The position numbers and the translations under genes are program-made. The notes below the pieces were generated by a model. The model was not told the DNA's origin. It saw only the letters and a program-made list of their open reading frames with translations, and searched no databases. Shown here piece after piece: positions 43,619 through 53,147 of a stretch of DNA of 64,000 bases. Every line of letters starts with the position of its first letter. The first letter of the stretch is position 1. Source of the DNA: Paenibacillus methanolicus (GTDB lineage Bacteria > Bacillota > Bacilli > Paenibacillales > Paenibacillaceae); assembly GCF_008124765.1 (NCBI RefSeq), contig NZ_VNHS01000001.1, positions 1,116,001-1,180,000 of the forward strand, read 5' to 3'.

Positions 43619-45242
43619 GCTGCTTATTGCCGAAGACGAGGAATTAACGAGAGACGGATTAACGTCGCTAATCAATTGGGAATCGCTCGGCGTGCGGGTC
43701 AGCGGCGTCGCCGCGAACGGTCTGGAAGCGCTGCGCATGCTGGAGGCGGAACCGGTCGACCTGCTGCTGACGGATATCCGCATGCCGCTGGTGGACGGCT
43801 TGCAGTTGATCGGCCAAATCCGCGAACGCGGACTGGACACGGAATGCGTCCTGCTCTCCGGCTATGGCGATTTCCAATACGCGCAGCGGGCCATGCGGCT
43901 TGGCGTGACGGAGTTCCTGGTCAAGCCTTGCTCGCCCGACGAAATCAAGCGCGTCTTCCGCGCCATCGCCGCCAAGCGTACCGAAGAGCGGCGGCTGTCC
44001 GAAGAAGTGCGCGGCTTGGAGCGCCAGCTGCACGTCAATCTGCCCCATGCCAAAACCCAGCTGTACCGGCAGTGGCTGAGCGGTCCCGCCCTGCCTGCGG
44101 AGAACCGCCGCGAGCAGCACCGACATGCGGGCATGCCAATCGCCTTCGAGTACATCATCGTCGTGGCGCTGCGCCTGGATGGCAGATCGTTGGAAAACCT
44201 CAATTATTCGCAGGCCGATACGCATCTACTGGCCGTCGCCGCCTCCAACGTGGCGCAAGAGACGTTGGAGCACGGATTGCTGCAGCCCGTCGAAGTCGTG
44301 ATGGAGAACGGCGCGCTGATCGCGATTACGAACGGCCTGTTCGAATGGCTGGGCGACAAGCTGCAGGAGAGTCTGGACGCCGTGCAGCGCAATTTGAACG
44401 CGTATCTCAAAGTAACGGCCAGCATCGGCGTAAGCGGCGCGCATGCCGATCTCGACCAGCTGCACGCCGCTTACGGCGAGGCGCTGGAGGCGCTCGAGCA
44501 GCGGTTCTTTCGCGGTCCGGGAAGCTGCCACTACTATACGGAGCTTCAGGTTGCCGGCACGCCGGTCCTGCCGATGCACATTAACGCGGTCGAACTGCTG
44601 AAATTGGAGCAATCCGCCCTCGAGCATCTGCGCGGCGGCTTGTTCGCCGAGATGTTGGGCAACGCGGAGCAATGGCTGACCGTCTTCACCGCGGATTATC
44701 CCCACTCGCGCAAGCAGATCAACGACCGGGCGCTCTCCTTCTTGGGCCGCTTGATCCAAGCCGCGCCGCAGCAGCAGACGGACGACGCCGGCTGGCTCCG
44801 CAGCTTCGAGCGGCTGCGGGAGCGGATGACGGATTTGGAGACGCTGGAAGATCTGACCGGGTTCGTCTACCGGACGATCCGCCAGATCGTCGAGCGGGTC
44901 AACCCGCAGAAGACGCCCAAGCGCAAGGTGCAGCAGGCGATCGACTTCATCGAGCGGCATTACAACGAACATGGGTTGTCGCTCGCCGGCGTCGCCAAAG
45001 CGCTGTTCGTCTCGAGCACGTACTTGTCCACGCTGTTCAAGCAAGAGCTTGGCGTGAACTTCCTGGATTACGTCCACCAATACCGGATCGACAAAGCCAA
45101 GGCGCTGCTGCAGGCCGGCGATCGAAAAATCCAGTCCGTCGCGCGTGAAGTCGGTTATTACGACGAGGCGCATTTTACGAAGACGTTCAAAAAGTGGACC
45201 GGCCTCCTCCCTTCCCAATACAAGCGAGAGACGAGCGGCTAG
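43611..45242 (+). CDS. YesN-type response regulator with AraC DNA-binding domain
   Basis: A 543-residue regulator: receiver domain (1-120) with E8-D9-E10, phospho-acceptor D55 (LLLTDIRMPLVDG) and VKPCS lysine. A central region of about 300 residues and an AraC double HTH (about 440-540: LSLAGVAKALFVSSTYLSTLFKQELGVNFLDYVHQYRIDKAKALL and IQSVAREVGYYDEAHFTKTFKKWTGLLPSQYKRE) follow. It overlaps the kinase gene and ends in a strong terminator. Likely targets are the divergent binding protein and the giant glycosidase downstream of it; this is inferred from position. Confidence 0.95.
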   Translation: MLKLLIAEDEELTRDGLTSLINWESLGVRVSGVAANGLEALRMLEAEPVDLLLTDIRMPLVDGLQLIGQIRERGLDTECVLLSGYGDFQYAQRAMRLGVTEFLVKPCSPDEIKRVFRAIAAKRTEERRLSEEVRGLERQLHVNLPHAKTQLYRQWLSGPALPAENRREQHRHAGMPIAFEYIIVVALRLDGRSLENLNYSQADTHLLAVAASNVAQETLEHGLLQPVEVVMENGALIAITNGLFEWLGDKLQESLDAVQRNLNAYLKVTASIGVSGAHADLDQLHAAYGEALEALEQRFFRGPGSCHYYTELQVAGTPVLPMHINAVELLKLEQSALEHLRGGLFAEMLGNAEQWLTVFTADYPHSRKQINDRALSFLGRLIQAAPQQQTDDAGWLRSFERLRERMTDLETLEDLTGFVYRTIRQIVERVNPQKTPKRKVQQAIDFIERHYNEHGLSLAGVAKALFVSSTYLSTLFKQELGVNFLDYVHQYRIDKAKALLQAGDRKIQSVAREVGYYDEAHFTKTFKKWTGLLPSQYKRETSG

Positions 45243-45296
45243 CCGTATAATCGTGCGCACAACTGTCGTGATGCGCGCGATAAGGCGCGACATGCG

Positions 45297-45349
45297 AAAA
45301 AGCTTAACCGGCGGGCTGTTGAGGCTCGCAGCGGTTAAGCTTTTTTTGA
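45297..45349 (+). terminator. Terminator of the YesM/YesN operon
   Basis: AAAAGCTTAACCG pairs with CGGTTAAGCTTTT around a 21-base loop, followed by more T residues. Confidence 0.85.
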
Positions 45350-45466
45350 CGTGAATTCGTGATGGGTTGAGCGGTTCGATTTCCTGGCGCACGACAAGAA
45401 GTGGAGATTCCGCGTGCTCGATACGTTTTCCGAATTCGCTGAAGAACCCGAAGCGTACAAGTTGTA

Positions 45467-46372
45467 CTATCTATGGCTCTGCTCGCGCTGCTTATCGCGG
45501 ATTGCGCCCCAGCTAAGCAATCGAATGCCTTCCTCCCGTAAGGCGTCCCGGATCGCATCATCCTGAACCAAGCGAGCTTCCAACTCGCGTTCCCGATAGC
45601 AATCTGTCAATCCCTTGAGGCGATCGGTTAACTTAGATGGATGCACGGTCCATTGCGTCACGCCTGGCCGCAAGCGCCGAATCATCTCCAGCACTCGGTC
45701 TCTCGCGTCGCGGTAGTCGATCTCTCGCCCCATGCAGTAAGGCAAGGCAATTATATCGTCGATGAAGATAAGCCCCCGGCTGACGGCCACTTCGAATATG
45801 GACCGGAAACGCGCACGCTGTTCTTCGCTCAGAAAATCCTGGTCGATGATTCCGACCGGCAGATTAAACGGAAGGCCGAACTTGAGGCTTGCCTCGAATA
45901 CGACGTCCAGCAAATCACGGCCGGTAGAGAGCCCCAATAGACTTCCGGCATGACAATCCAAATGGGTAGGATCGAGCCCAAGCTCAATGGCAAGAAGGAT
46001 CTGGGCTTCAAGTTCGTACGCGACTTCATCGGGATCCGCGCGCAGTTCGAATGCGGCAACTTCGCGAAAGAACGTCCCTTCATCGGTCGTAAAGCTGCAA
46101 CTTCGCGAAAGCGCCGCGACAACGGGCCGATACGTCTGTCTAGCATCGCTGGTCAACGTCAAATGTATACCGACTTGCTTCAAGCCTAGCCGGCGACTAG
46201 CCTCGATCGCCTCTTTCGCATATGGAGCCGGCATCATCACCGATGCGGAAGTCACCTTATCTCGGGCAAGCAATTCCAATATTTTTTCGTTTGTCCCTTC
46301 ATCCATTCCGAAATCATCCGCATTGATGATCAAATAACGCTCCCCCGGTAAAATCTGATTGGATTGACGCAA
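45467..46372 (-). CDS. ChbG/YdjC-family carbohydrate deacetylase
   Basis: A 301-residue YdjC-fold protein. Metal-binding and catalytic stretches include LIINADDFGMDEG near the N-terminus, VGIHLTLTSDA, and LDPTHLDCHAGSLLG with its His pair. Family members remove acetyl groups from chito- or other N-acetylated oligosaccharides. The TTG at 46372 is chosen because GGGGGAAA lies seven bases upstream; the longer frame to 46411 crosses the neighbouring terminator. No chitin-utilisation genes are adjacent, so the substrate is open. Confidence 0.85.
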   Translation of the reverse strand: MRQSNQILPGERYLIINADDFGMDEGTNEKILELLARDKVTSASVMMPAPYAKEAIEASRRLGLKQVGIHLTLTSDARQTYRPVVAALSRSCSFTTDEGTFFREVAAFELRADPDEVAYELEAQILLAIELGLDPTHLDCHAGSLLGLSTGRDLLDVVFEASLKFGLPFNLPVGIIDQDFLSEEQRARFRSIFEVAVSRGLIFIDDIIALPYCMGREIDYRDARDRVLEMIRRLRPGVTQWTVHPSKLTDRLKGLTDCYRERELEARLVQDDAIRDALREEGIRLLSWGAIRDKQREQSHR

Positions 46373-46412
46373 GATTATTTCCCCCGTTCCATATCTCGTA
46401 ATTGAAGTCAAA

Positions 46413-46446
46413 TAAAAAACAGCAGCCGATCTCTCGATCTGCTGCC
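46413..46446 (-). terminator. Terminator of the GNAT gene
   Basis: GGCAGCAGATC/GATCGGCTGCTG stem with a GAGA-type loop, then a T run on the minus strand. It separates the acetyltransferase from the deacetylase gene. Confidence 0.8.
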
Positions 46447-46464
46447 GCTCTGGTAACCTCTATA

Positions 46465-46920
46465 CTATATCGTCTTCGTCATAAACACGCTGTACGGATC
46501 AAGCTCATAATCCGCGAACGGACCGCAGTAGACGAAGCCGAACCGCTCATACAGCTTGCGGGCGGGCTCGAAGCTCTCCTGCGAACCGGTCTCCAGGCTA
46601 ATCCGCGTATAGCCGCGTTCCTTCGCCTGTGACAGAATGTGCTCCAGTATCGTCTTGGCGACGCCTTTGCGCAAATGCCGGCTCGCGGTGCGCATCGACT
46701 TCAGCTCGACATGTTCGCCGTCCAGCTCCTTGATCGCGCCGCAGCCGAGCAGCTCGCCGTTCTCCCACGCGCTCCAGAACGTGATTTCGGGTTTCTTCAG
46801 ACCGTCCATATCCAGGGCGTGCACGCTCTCCGGAGGGGAACCCGCGAACATGTCGCGAAGATGCTCGTTCAGCAGCTCGGCCACTTCCGGCCCGTTCAAA
46901 TCGTCAATGATAATGTTCAA
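46465..46920 (-). CDS. GNAT-family N-acetyltransferase
   Basis: A 151-residue acetyltransferase with the acetyl-CoA-binding motif A, MRTASRHLRKGVAKTILEHIL (the RxxGxA loop appears as RKGVAK), and motif B, YTRISLETGSQESFEPARKLYERFGFVYCGPF. Similar Bacillus proteins (YsnE-like) acetylate small molecules or amino groups; the substrate is unknown. It is a single gene upstream of the deacetylase, with its own terminator. Confidence 0.9.
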   Translation of the reverse strand: MNIIIDDLNGPEVAELLNEHLRDMFAGSPPESVHALDMDGLKKPEITFWSAWENGELLGCGAIKELDGEHVELKSMRTASRHLRKGVAKTILEHILSQAKERGYTRISLETGSQESFEPARKLYERFGFVYCGPFADYELDPYSVFMTKTI

Positions 46921-47013
46921 CTTCTTCCTCTCCTTCTCTCTCTGCTTGCTTCCCAGTATACGCGATCAAGAAAGGGATAAAAATAGAAATCGCCTTAAGA
47001 ACAGCTTCCCCTT

Positions 47014-48633
47014 TTATACTTTCGGATGGTCAGCAGCTAATCCCCCGCCTCCGGCCTCCTGCCGTCTGCACTGCTGCGGCGTCCCGCCGTATAGGCGCTT
47101 GAACATTTTCGAGAAATACGAGAAATTGTTGTAGCCGAGCGACTTCGCGATGTCCGAGATCGGGATCGTCGAGCCGCGGATCAGCTCATGGGCGAGCTTC
47201 ATCCTCTCTTGCAGCATATAATCGGTCAGCGAGACGCCCGTCTCTTTCTTGAACAGCCGGGACAGATAGGCTTGGTTCAAGTGAACATGGTCCGCGATGT
47301 CTTCGCGCTTGACCGTCTCGTTCAAATGATCGGCGATGTAGCACTGCACCCGTCGAACAATCGAGTCCTGCCGGTGCAGCTGGCCCGTTACGATGTCCAT
47401 CCGCGCGATCGCCCAATGCTCCAACTGGGCCAGCGTGCGCGGCATCGCGCCTTCCTTCCGTTCGTCAAGTTCCCGGAACAGCTCGTGCGCGGACAATCCG
47501 TTCTTCTGGAGCACGTAATGGATCATTTGCAGATAACCGTGGTAGAACGCTTGAATGGTGCCCGCATGCAAATGGGGATCTCCGCCGAGTTCCACGACCG
47601 TCTTGCGGATTTCCTTCTCCAGCTCCGCTCTCTTGCCCTGCTCGATCCAGATTTGCCATGCCGCGAACGCCGGGAATTTGGGCACGTCCCTTTCCGGCTT
47701 GGCGGAGCCGGACCAATACACCTGCCCGGACTTGCGCACATTGTCGTATTCCATGTCGAGCAGCTGCTCGTACATGCCCTTCAAAGCCGGCAGGCCGACG
47801 CGTTCCCCCACATAACACGCCACCTGACAGCCGAGCTCGGTCTTGCCGTGCTCGACAAACGCCGTGCAGCGCGTCTGCAGCGCTTCTCGGCTTTCTTCAT
47901 CGGCATAAATCAACGCGACATTCACGCCCTGCTTCGTCTGAATAATCGCCCCGCGACCGTCCGGGACGAGCGTGCGCATCGCCGCCTCGCGCAAGGCGTA
48001 ATCCAGCACGTCTTCATCGCCGCTCTCCAGCTCCTGCGGCCACGACTCGACGCTCAGCGCGATCGGCCGCATGCGGCGATCCTCGGACAAAGGTATCGCG
48101 TATTCCCGCATGAGCCGCTCGGCCTCTTCGTCCCCAGCGCGAACGCGACCCTCCAACACGTCGTGCCAGAACCGGTCCGCATGCCGCGACTTCTGCCGCT
48201 CGATCAGCTCCCGATAGGCGGCGTACTGCTCCCGCATCGACGCGAGCTCCCGCTCTTTCTCGACCGATGCCAGCGCTCTTGCGATCGTGGCTTGAAGCGC
48301 GGCAAAATCGACCGGCTTGAGCATGTAATCGAAGCTGTCCAGCTGCACCGCGCGTTGAACGAAGCCAAACTCGGCGTGGGCCGTCAAGAAAATCGTCTCC
48401 GTACGGGGCGAATGCTCGTTCACCCACTCCAACAGCTCGATGCCGGTCCCGCGCGGCATTTCAATATCGCAAATCAGAATATCGATCGACCGCTCCTCGA
48501 AAACGCGCATCGCCTGGCGCACGTTGCAAGCGTCGTAAACGTCCGCAATGCGCAGCGCCTCCCAATCGATCCCGTCCCGAATCCCCATAATCGCGTAATG
48601 TTCGTCATCGACAATCAGCGCAGTCGCGTTCAT
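47014..48633 (-). CDS. YesN-type response regulator with AraC DNA-binding domain
   Basis: A 539-residue regulator, third of its kind here. The receiver domain has D9-D10-E11, phospho-acceptor D56 (ILICDIEMPRGTG) and the LKPVD lysine. The C-terminal AraC HTH pair is VKREDIADHVHLNQAYLSRLFKKETGVSLTDYMLQERMKLAHELI and ISDIAKSLGYNNFSYFSKMFKRLYGGTPQQCRRQ. It lies 51 bases after the kinase gene at the end of the LplBC-binding protein-kinase-regulator series. It probably activates that transporter. Confidence 0.95.
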   Translation of the reverse strand: MNATALIVDDEHYAIMGIRDGIDWEALRIADVYDACNVRQAMRVFEERSIDILICDIEMPRGTGIELLEWVNEHSPRTETIFLTAHAEFGFVQRAVQLDSFDYMLKPVDFAALQATIARALASVEKERELASMREQYAAYRELIERQKSRHADRFWHDVLEGRVRAGDEEAERLMREYAIPLSEDRRMRPIALSVESWPQELESGDEDVLDYALREAAMRTLVPDGRGAIIQTKQGVNVALIYADEESREALQTRCTAFVEHGKTELGCQVACYVGERVGLPALKGMYEQLLDMEYDNVRKSGQVYWSGSAKPERDVPKFPAFAAWQIWIEQGKRAELEKEIRKTVVELGGDPHLHAGTIQAFYHGYLQMIHYVLQKNGLSAHELFRELDERKEGAMPRTLAQLEHWAIARMDIVTGQLHRQDSIVRRVQCYIADHLNETVKREDIADHVHLNQAYLSRLFKKETGVSLTDYMLQERMKLAHELIRGSTIPISDIAKSLGYNNFSYFSKMFKRLYGGTPQQCRRQEAGGGGLAADHPKV

Positions 48634-48684
48634 CGGAATTTCTCCTTCCCGTAGTGGCCTACCGACCGTTCAAACCCGTTTATC

Positions 48685-50421
48685 TCATCCATACTGCTCC
48701 ATCGTCCTCACCGGCATGTAGATCGCGACGCACGCGCCCGAATCCGGGCGATTCGAGAACAGGGCGCGCGCCTCGCGGCCGAACACGATATTGAGCCGGT
48801 GAAACACGTTCCATATGCCGAGATGCTCGCCGTTGTACGCATCGAAGTAGCGGCCGTTATGCAGCTCGACGAGCATTTCCTCCGAGAAGCCGATCCCGTT
48901 GTCGGCGATCTCGATCCGCATCTGTCCGCTTGCGTCCGCATGCTCGATCCGGATATCGATATGGAACGGGTGATCCATGAAATCGAATCCGTACTTGATG
49001 CAGTTCTCAACGAACGGCTGGAGCAAGAGCGGTGGAATACAAGCTGCGCCAAGCTCGTCCGCGATGTGAATCCGGTACGTGATCCGCTCGGGGAACCGAA
49101 GCTGCTGGATGTTGATGTAGCTTTCGATATGCTCCATTTCATCGCGAATCGTGACGGCGGCGCGGTGCGTCTGCGTGGCGAAGCGGAAATATTTGACCAA
49201 GTTCTGGCACATCAGCTGGATAATCTCGAATTTTTTCACCTGGGCCAGATTATAGACGATATTGATCGCGTTTAGCAGAAAATGCGGGTTCATCTGCAGC
49301 TGCAAATGCTTCAGCTCCGCCTTGTGTACTTGAATCTCCTGCTCGTAGACGTTGATCTTGAGCCGGTGGATCTCGGAGGCCATCGCGTTGAACGTTTCGT
49401 TGATCATCGTGAATTCCTTCGTCTTGGACGGCGCCAGCCGGTACTGCCAATCCCCGTTCTTGATGCGGCGCATCCCTCCGAGCAGCACGCGCATCGGCTT
49501 CAGGACGAGATCGTTTAAGTAGATCAAATAGAAGATGAGCACGATCGCCGCCAGCGCGGGAATGGTATAGATGATGAGCTGAAAATAACTCAGCTTGTGC
49601 AGCGCCTGCTCTTCCGGGATGAACGCGCTCAGCGTCGTATCGGTCCCCTGCACCGGATTCGACACGACGATGAATCGGCTCCCTTCATGGCGGATGCGGG
49701 AGAACGTCTCGCCTTCGGCGAAGCGGAACTTCTCCTCCGGCAGCACCCGGTCGGCCGAACCGGCCAATGCCTTCCCTTCGGACGAGAGGAATGCGGTGAA
49801 CCCCTCTTCGCCCATATTCATCAGATCCAGCGGGATCATCAAATTGCGCAGGCTGACCGAGGCCCCCATATAGTAGCCGTCGCCGGTATCGACGAGTCGC
49901 AGCAGCGCATACTCGTCTCCGTAGCGGATCGTCCGCCATTCGTTGAAGTACAGGCTGCCCGGTTTCACCTCGCGCAAGAAACGCTCGATCGTCGTCTGGA
50001 CGGTCGTTAACTTCTCGTAGGTGTCTGCGGGGATCGCCGTGTTAATGAGCGCGTTGTTGCGCACCGCATAGACAAACTGGAAGTCTACGATGCTATCGAA
50101 GCGCAAATAACGTTCCATCGCCTTCATGACGCGAATCTTGGCGAAGACGTATTCGTCCGGATCGTACGTCGCGCGGGACAGCTGCATCACGTTCGGGTCT
50201 TCCGAGGCGAGGTTGTACAAATATTGCGTCTCGCGGTTCAGCTCGGCTTGAATTTGGTTGGAATACAGAATCATCGTATTCTTGTTCGATTCGGCGACCT
50301 GCTCCCTGACCGTGTTCGATGCATAATAGTTGTTGTAAATCAGCATGAAGATCAAAGGAATCGCAATCGCGAAAAAGCCAATGGTTACCCGAAAATTCAG
50401 CGAACTCCTCACCGTCACCAC
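48685..50421 (-). CDS. YesM-type sensor histidine kinase
   Basis: A 578-residue kinase. TM1 (residues about 11-29, VTIGFFAIAIPLIFMLIYN), an extracellular sensor domain, TM2 (LIIYTIPALAAIVLIFYLIYL) and HAMP (LVLKPMRVLLGGMRRIKNGDWQYRL) precede the phospho-acceptor H380 in LQMNPHFLLNAIN. The N-box is PFVENCIKYGFDF. The start is one of three close GTG codons at 50421-50412; GGTGGGG supports the first. Its position directly after a binding-protein gene repeats the pattern of the 16.7-26.5 kb locus. Confidence 0.94.
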   Translation of the reverse strand: MVTVRSSLNFRVTIGFFAIAIPLIFMLIYNNYYASNTVREQVAESNKNTMILYSNQIQAELNRETQYLYNLASEDPNVMQLSRATYDPDEYVFAKIRVMKAMERYLRFDSIVDFQFVYAVRNNALINTAIPADTYEKLTTVQTTIERFLREVKPGSLYFNEWRTIRYGDEYALLRLVDTGDGYYMGASVSLRNLMIPLDLMNMGEEGFTAFLSSEGKALAGSADRVLPEEKFRFAEGETFSRIRHEGSRFIVVSNPVQGTDTTLSAFIPEEQALHKLSYFQLIIYTIPALAAIVLIFYLIYLNDLVLKPMRVLLGGMRRIKNGDWQYRLAPSKTKEFTMINETFNAMASEIHRLKINVYEQEIQVHKAELKHLQLQMNPHFLLNAINIVYNLAQVKKFEIIQLMCQNLVKYFRFATQTHRAAVTIRDEMEHIESYINIQQLRFPERITYRIHIADELGAACIPPLLLQPFVENCIKYGFDFMDHPFHIDIRIEHADASGQMRIEIADNGIGFSEEMLVELHNGRYFDAYNGEHLGIWNVFHRLNIVFGREARALFSNRPDSGACVAIYMPVRTMEQYG

Positions 50422-50477
50422 GTCCCCACCGGTTGCATTTGGTTATCTTTCATTATAGTATTCGACCTGAATACAAG

Positions 50478-50518
50478 GAATCCCTACCCTTATGGAACTT
50501 CCGTAAAGGTAGGGATTC
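50478..50518 (-). terminator. Long hairpin between binding-protein and kinase genes
   Basis: The outer stem GAATCCCTACC/GGTAGGGATTC is perfect (11 bp) and the inner TTATGGAA/TTCCGTAA adds eight pairs with one G-T type mismatch. It lacks a T run, so it may give partial termination, lowering kinase expression relative to the lipoprotein. Confidence 0.6.
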
Positions 50519-50535
50519 AACTGAATTATCGAAGA

Positions 50536-52065
50536 TTATTGCTGGTTCTGCGCCCAAGCGGCGAGCTGCTTCTCGACCTCCGCCTTCACGGCGTCGAAGC
50601 CGGCCGCGGCGCGTTTCTCTTTCCACTTGGCGATCGTCTTCTCCGGATCGACCGCGCCCGCGAACAGCGCGTCGATGAATTCGTTCTCGACGTTGGCGAT
50701 CGAGGCGAGCTCGGACTTCACCGGCTCTTGGTTGAACGAGAAGCCGAGAATGGCCGAACGCTCCGAACGGTTGTTAAAGGCTTCGAACTGCTTCCACTTG
50801 TTCGGATCCTCGTTCGCCCACAGATACGAGATGAACTGGTTGCCGAACATCCATCCGCCCGGGTTCGGGTACGTCTGCGTCTCCGCGGTCATGCCCGCCG
50901 GGTAATCGATGACGTTGTCGCCTTTCTTCACGAAGTGCGTGCCTTCGATGCCCCAATCGAGCATATTGATCAGCTTCTCGTCCGTGTAGAGCAGATTGAG
51001 GAACATCATCGCCCGCGCCGGGTCCTTCGACGTGCGGGAGATGCCGAGCATCGCGCCCTGCGCGTCGCCGGTCGTCGTGAACGGCTCGGCCGTCTCGACC
51101 TGCACGAGGTCCACGCCGTAGGAGACGCTCATTTCCTTGTCCTTGCCCGGCTTCAAGGACGATGCGGTCGCGAAGCCTTTGCCGGCTTTGATCATGGTCA
51201 TCGCGACTTCGCTGTCCGAGGTCAGCACGTCTTTGTCGAACCAGCCGTTCTTGTTCCATTCGCGCATCCGCTTGAAGAAGTCCAGGTATTTCGGGTCTTC
51301 CAGATTATCCGACAGCTTGATCTCCTTGCTGCCGCGCGGCACGGACAGACCGGCCACGATGCCGTCGTAGTTCGAGGCGCCCCACGTATTCGCGAATTTG
51401 CTGGAGATGACAGGCGTCACGTCCGGCTCGTTGTCCTTGATCGTCTTGAACATCGCTTCCATCTCTTCGATCGTCTTGACGCCGTTGACGTCGAATTTAT
51501 ATTTGTCGACGAGCTTCTTGCTAAGCAGGAAGCCGAACCCTTGACCGAACTCCTTCTTCGTCGGCAGCGCGTACAGCTTGCCGTTGATGCGCGCGCCCTT
51601 CAGGAAGTCGGGTCCGAGCACGCCGGGAATATCCTTGCCGTACTGCGCCATCAGATCGTCGAGCTCAATGTACTGCCCTTTCGTCACGTCTTGCGGGAGG
51701 AAGTACCAGCTGGCCGTGAACATCAGATCGAACTGCTCGTTGGACACCTTCATCAGGTTCGTCTTGTCTTCCCACGAACCCCATTCGATCGGCTTCAGTT
51801 CGATGGTGGCGTTGATTTTCTCGGTCAAATATTTGCTCATCTCGGCTTGCACGAGCTCGAGATCCTTCGGCGCGGACGCCGGATAGACGAGCGTGATTTT
51901 GTAAGGATCGAGCTTGCCTTCTTCCTTGGCGCCGTTATTGGCGTTCTGATTCCCGGTATTCGAGCCTTGCTCCCCGCTTGGCGCATTGTTATTGCCGCCG
52001 CAGGCGGACAAGACGAGCATACTGCTCAACGTGGCGGCCATGACGGCCTTGGCGTACTTCCGCAT
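50536..52065 (-). CDS. LplA-type extracellular sugar-binding lipoprotein
   Basis: A 509-residue binding protein with lipobox VLSAC (about residues 18-22) and an Asn/Gly-rich linker. It belongs to the longer LplA/YtcQ-like group, seen in KITLVYPASAPKDLELVQAEMSKYLTEKINATIELKPIEWGSWEDKTNLM and the C-terminal EFIDALFAGAVDPEKTIAKWKEKRAAAGFDAVKAEVEKQLAAW. It follows two LplB/LplC-like permeases, as is standard for this transporter type. Pectic oligosaccharides such as rhamnogalacturonan fragments are usual substrates of the type; the actual one is unknown. Confidence 0.94.
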   Translation of the reverse strand: MRKYAKAVMAATLSSMLVLSACGGNNNAPSGEQGSNTGNQNANNGAKEEGKLDPYKITLVYPASAPKDLELVQAEMSKYLTEKINATIELKPIEWGSWEDKTNLMKVSNEQFDLMFTASWYFLPQDVTKGQYIELDDLMAQYGKDIPGVLGPDFLKGARINGKLYALPTKKEFGQGFGFLLSKKLVDKYKFDVNGVKTIEEMEAMFKTIKDNEPDVTPVISSKFANTWGASNYDGIVAGLSVPRGSKEIKLSDNLEDPKYLDFFKRMREWNKNGWFDKDVLTSDSEVAMTMIKAGKGFATASSLKPGKDKEMSVSYGVDLVQVETAEPFTTTGDAQGAMLGISRTSKDPARAMMFLNLLYTDEKLINMLDWGIEGTHFVKKGDNVIDYPAGMTAETQTYPNPGGWMFGNQFISYLWANEDPNKWKQFEAFNNRSERSAILGFSFNQEPVKSELASIANVENEFIDALFAGAVDPEKTIAKWKEKRAAAGFDAVKAEVEKQLAAWAQNQQ

Positions 52066-52228
52066 GCTTGGATAACCCCTCTCTAACGTTCAGCTATAAT
52101 GGTAATTCTTCGCTTGCGCGCTTCAAACCTGCCAGCAGATGTAATGAATGTTCGGTTGACGATCCACCTCCCCGATTGGCCCTTCGAAAACCGGCGTTCG
52201 CACGCGATTTAAGGAAGACGGGCCCGGG

Positions 52229-53125
52229 CTATCCTTTCACCGCGCCGTTCGTAATCCCGCTCACGTAGAATCGCTGGAAGAACGGATACGCGATCAGCAG
52301 CGGGGCGAAGCCGACGACGGCGAGCGCCATGCGGACGGTCTCGCGGGGCATCTTTGCGAGCATGTCCCCCGCTTGGGCCGAGCTGCTCGATTTCATGAGC
52401 AAATATTGCACGTTCGTCAGCGTCTTGGTCATCATGTACTGAATGTTGTACAGCTTCGGATCGTCGATGAACAACATGCAGTTGTACCAGTCGTTCCAAT
52501 AAGACAGGGTCTGGAACAACCCGATCGTCCCCATGATCGGCAAGGACAGCGGCACGATAATGCGGAAGAAAACTTGAATTTCGCTCGCGCCGTCCATCGT
52601 TGCCGATTCGACGACCGAATCCGGGATGGAGTTGTGGAAGAAGCTGCGCATGAGCAGCACGTTGAACGCGCTGAGCAGCATGCCGGGGATGATCATCGCC
52701 AGCAGCGTGTTTTTCATCGGGAGCAAATTCGTGAACGTCATGTACCAGGGCACCATCCCGCCGCTAAACAGCATCGTGAAGAACACGTAGAACGAGAGGC
52801 TGCGGCGGAACGGAAGCTCTGTGCGGGATAGCGGGTAAGCGAGCAGCGTCGTCACGAGCAGGCTGACGAGCGTGCCGATTACGGTGCAGATGATCGTCAC
52901 CCCGTAAGCTCTTGCGATTTCGCTGAAATCATGGAACAGAAACGTGTAGGCGGTAAAGCGGATCTCGCTCGGGAACAGCGAGTAACCGTGCTGCTCGATC
53001 GAGCTTTCTCCCGAGATTGACACCATCACGATCAGCGCGAAGGGCAGCAGGCTGCCGATTACGAACAGCCAGAAGAAGGCGTGGATGCCAAGCTGGCCGA
53101 ATTTGAATTTTGAAGTGTGGGGCAC
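52229..53125 (-). CDS. LplC-type sugar ABC permease
   Basis: A 298-residue permease with six transmembrane segments and the EAA loop SVVESATMDGASEIQVFFRIIVPLSLP. FFTMLFSGGMVPWYMTFTNLLPMKNTLLAMIIPGMLLSAFNVLLMRSFF is highly typical of LplC/YtcP. The GTG at 53125 (AGAGGAG upstream) replaces the longer frame, which reads back into the neighbour. It lies 22 bases after the LplB-type gene. The C-terminal insert ending FYVSGITNGAVKG is the classic family tail. Confidence 0.94.
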   Translation of the reverse strand: MPHTSKFKFGQLGIHAFFWLFVIGSLLPFALIVMVSISGESSIEQHGYSLFPSEIRFTAYTFLFHDFSEIARAYGVTIICTVIGTLVSLLVTTLLAYPLSRTELPFRRSLSFYVFFTMLFSGGMVPWYMTFTNLLPMKNTLLAMIIPGMLLSAFNVLLMRSFFHNSIPDSVVESATMDGASEIQVFFRIIVPLSLPIMGTIGLFQTLSYWNDWYNCMLFIDDPKLYNIQYMMTKTLTNVQYLLMKSSSSAQAGDMLAKMPRETVRMALAVVGFAPLLIAYPFFQRFYVSGITNGAVKG

Positions 53126-53147
53126 TTGGATTCGTTCTCCTCTCCCG

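Noticed and set aside
47188..48654. 488-codon plus-strand open frame opposite the third YesN gene
   Set aside because: A shadow of the response-regulator gene; no ribosome site and low-complexity Arg/Leu-rich product.
50224..52086. 620-codon plus-strand open frame opposite the LplA-type gene
   Set aside because: The product is Arg/Val/Asp-rich without domains; it mirrors the codon pattern of the real gene.
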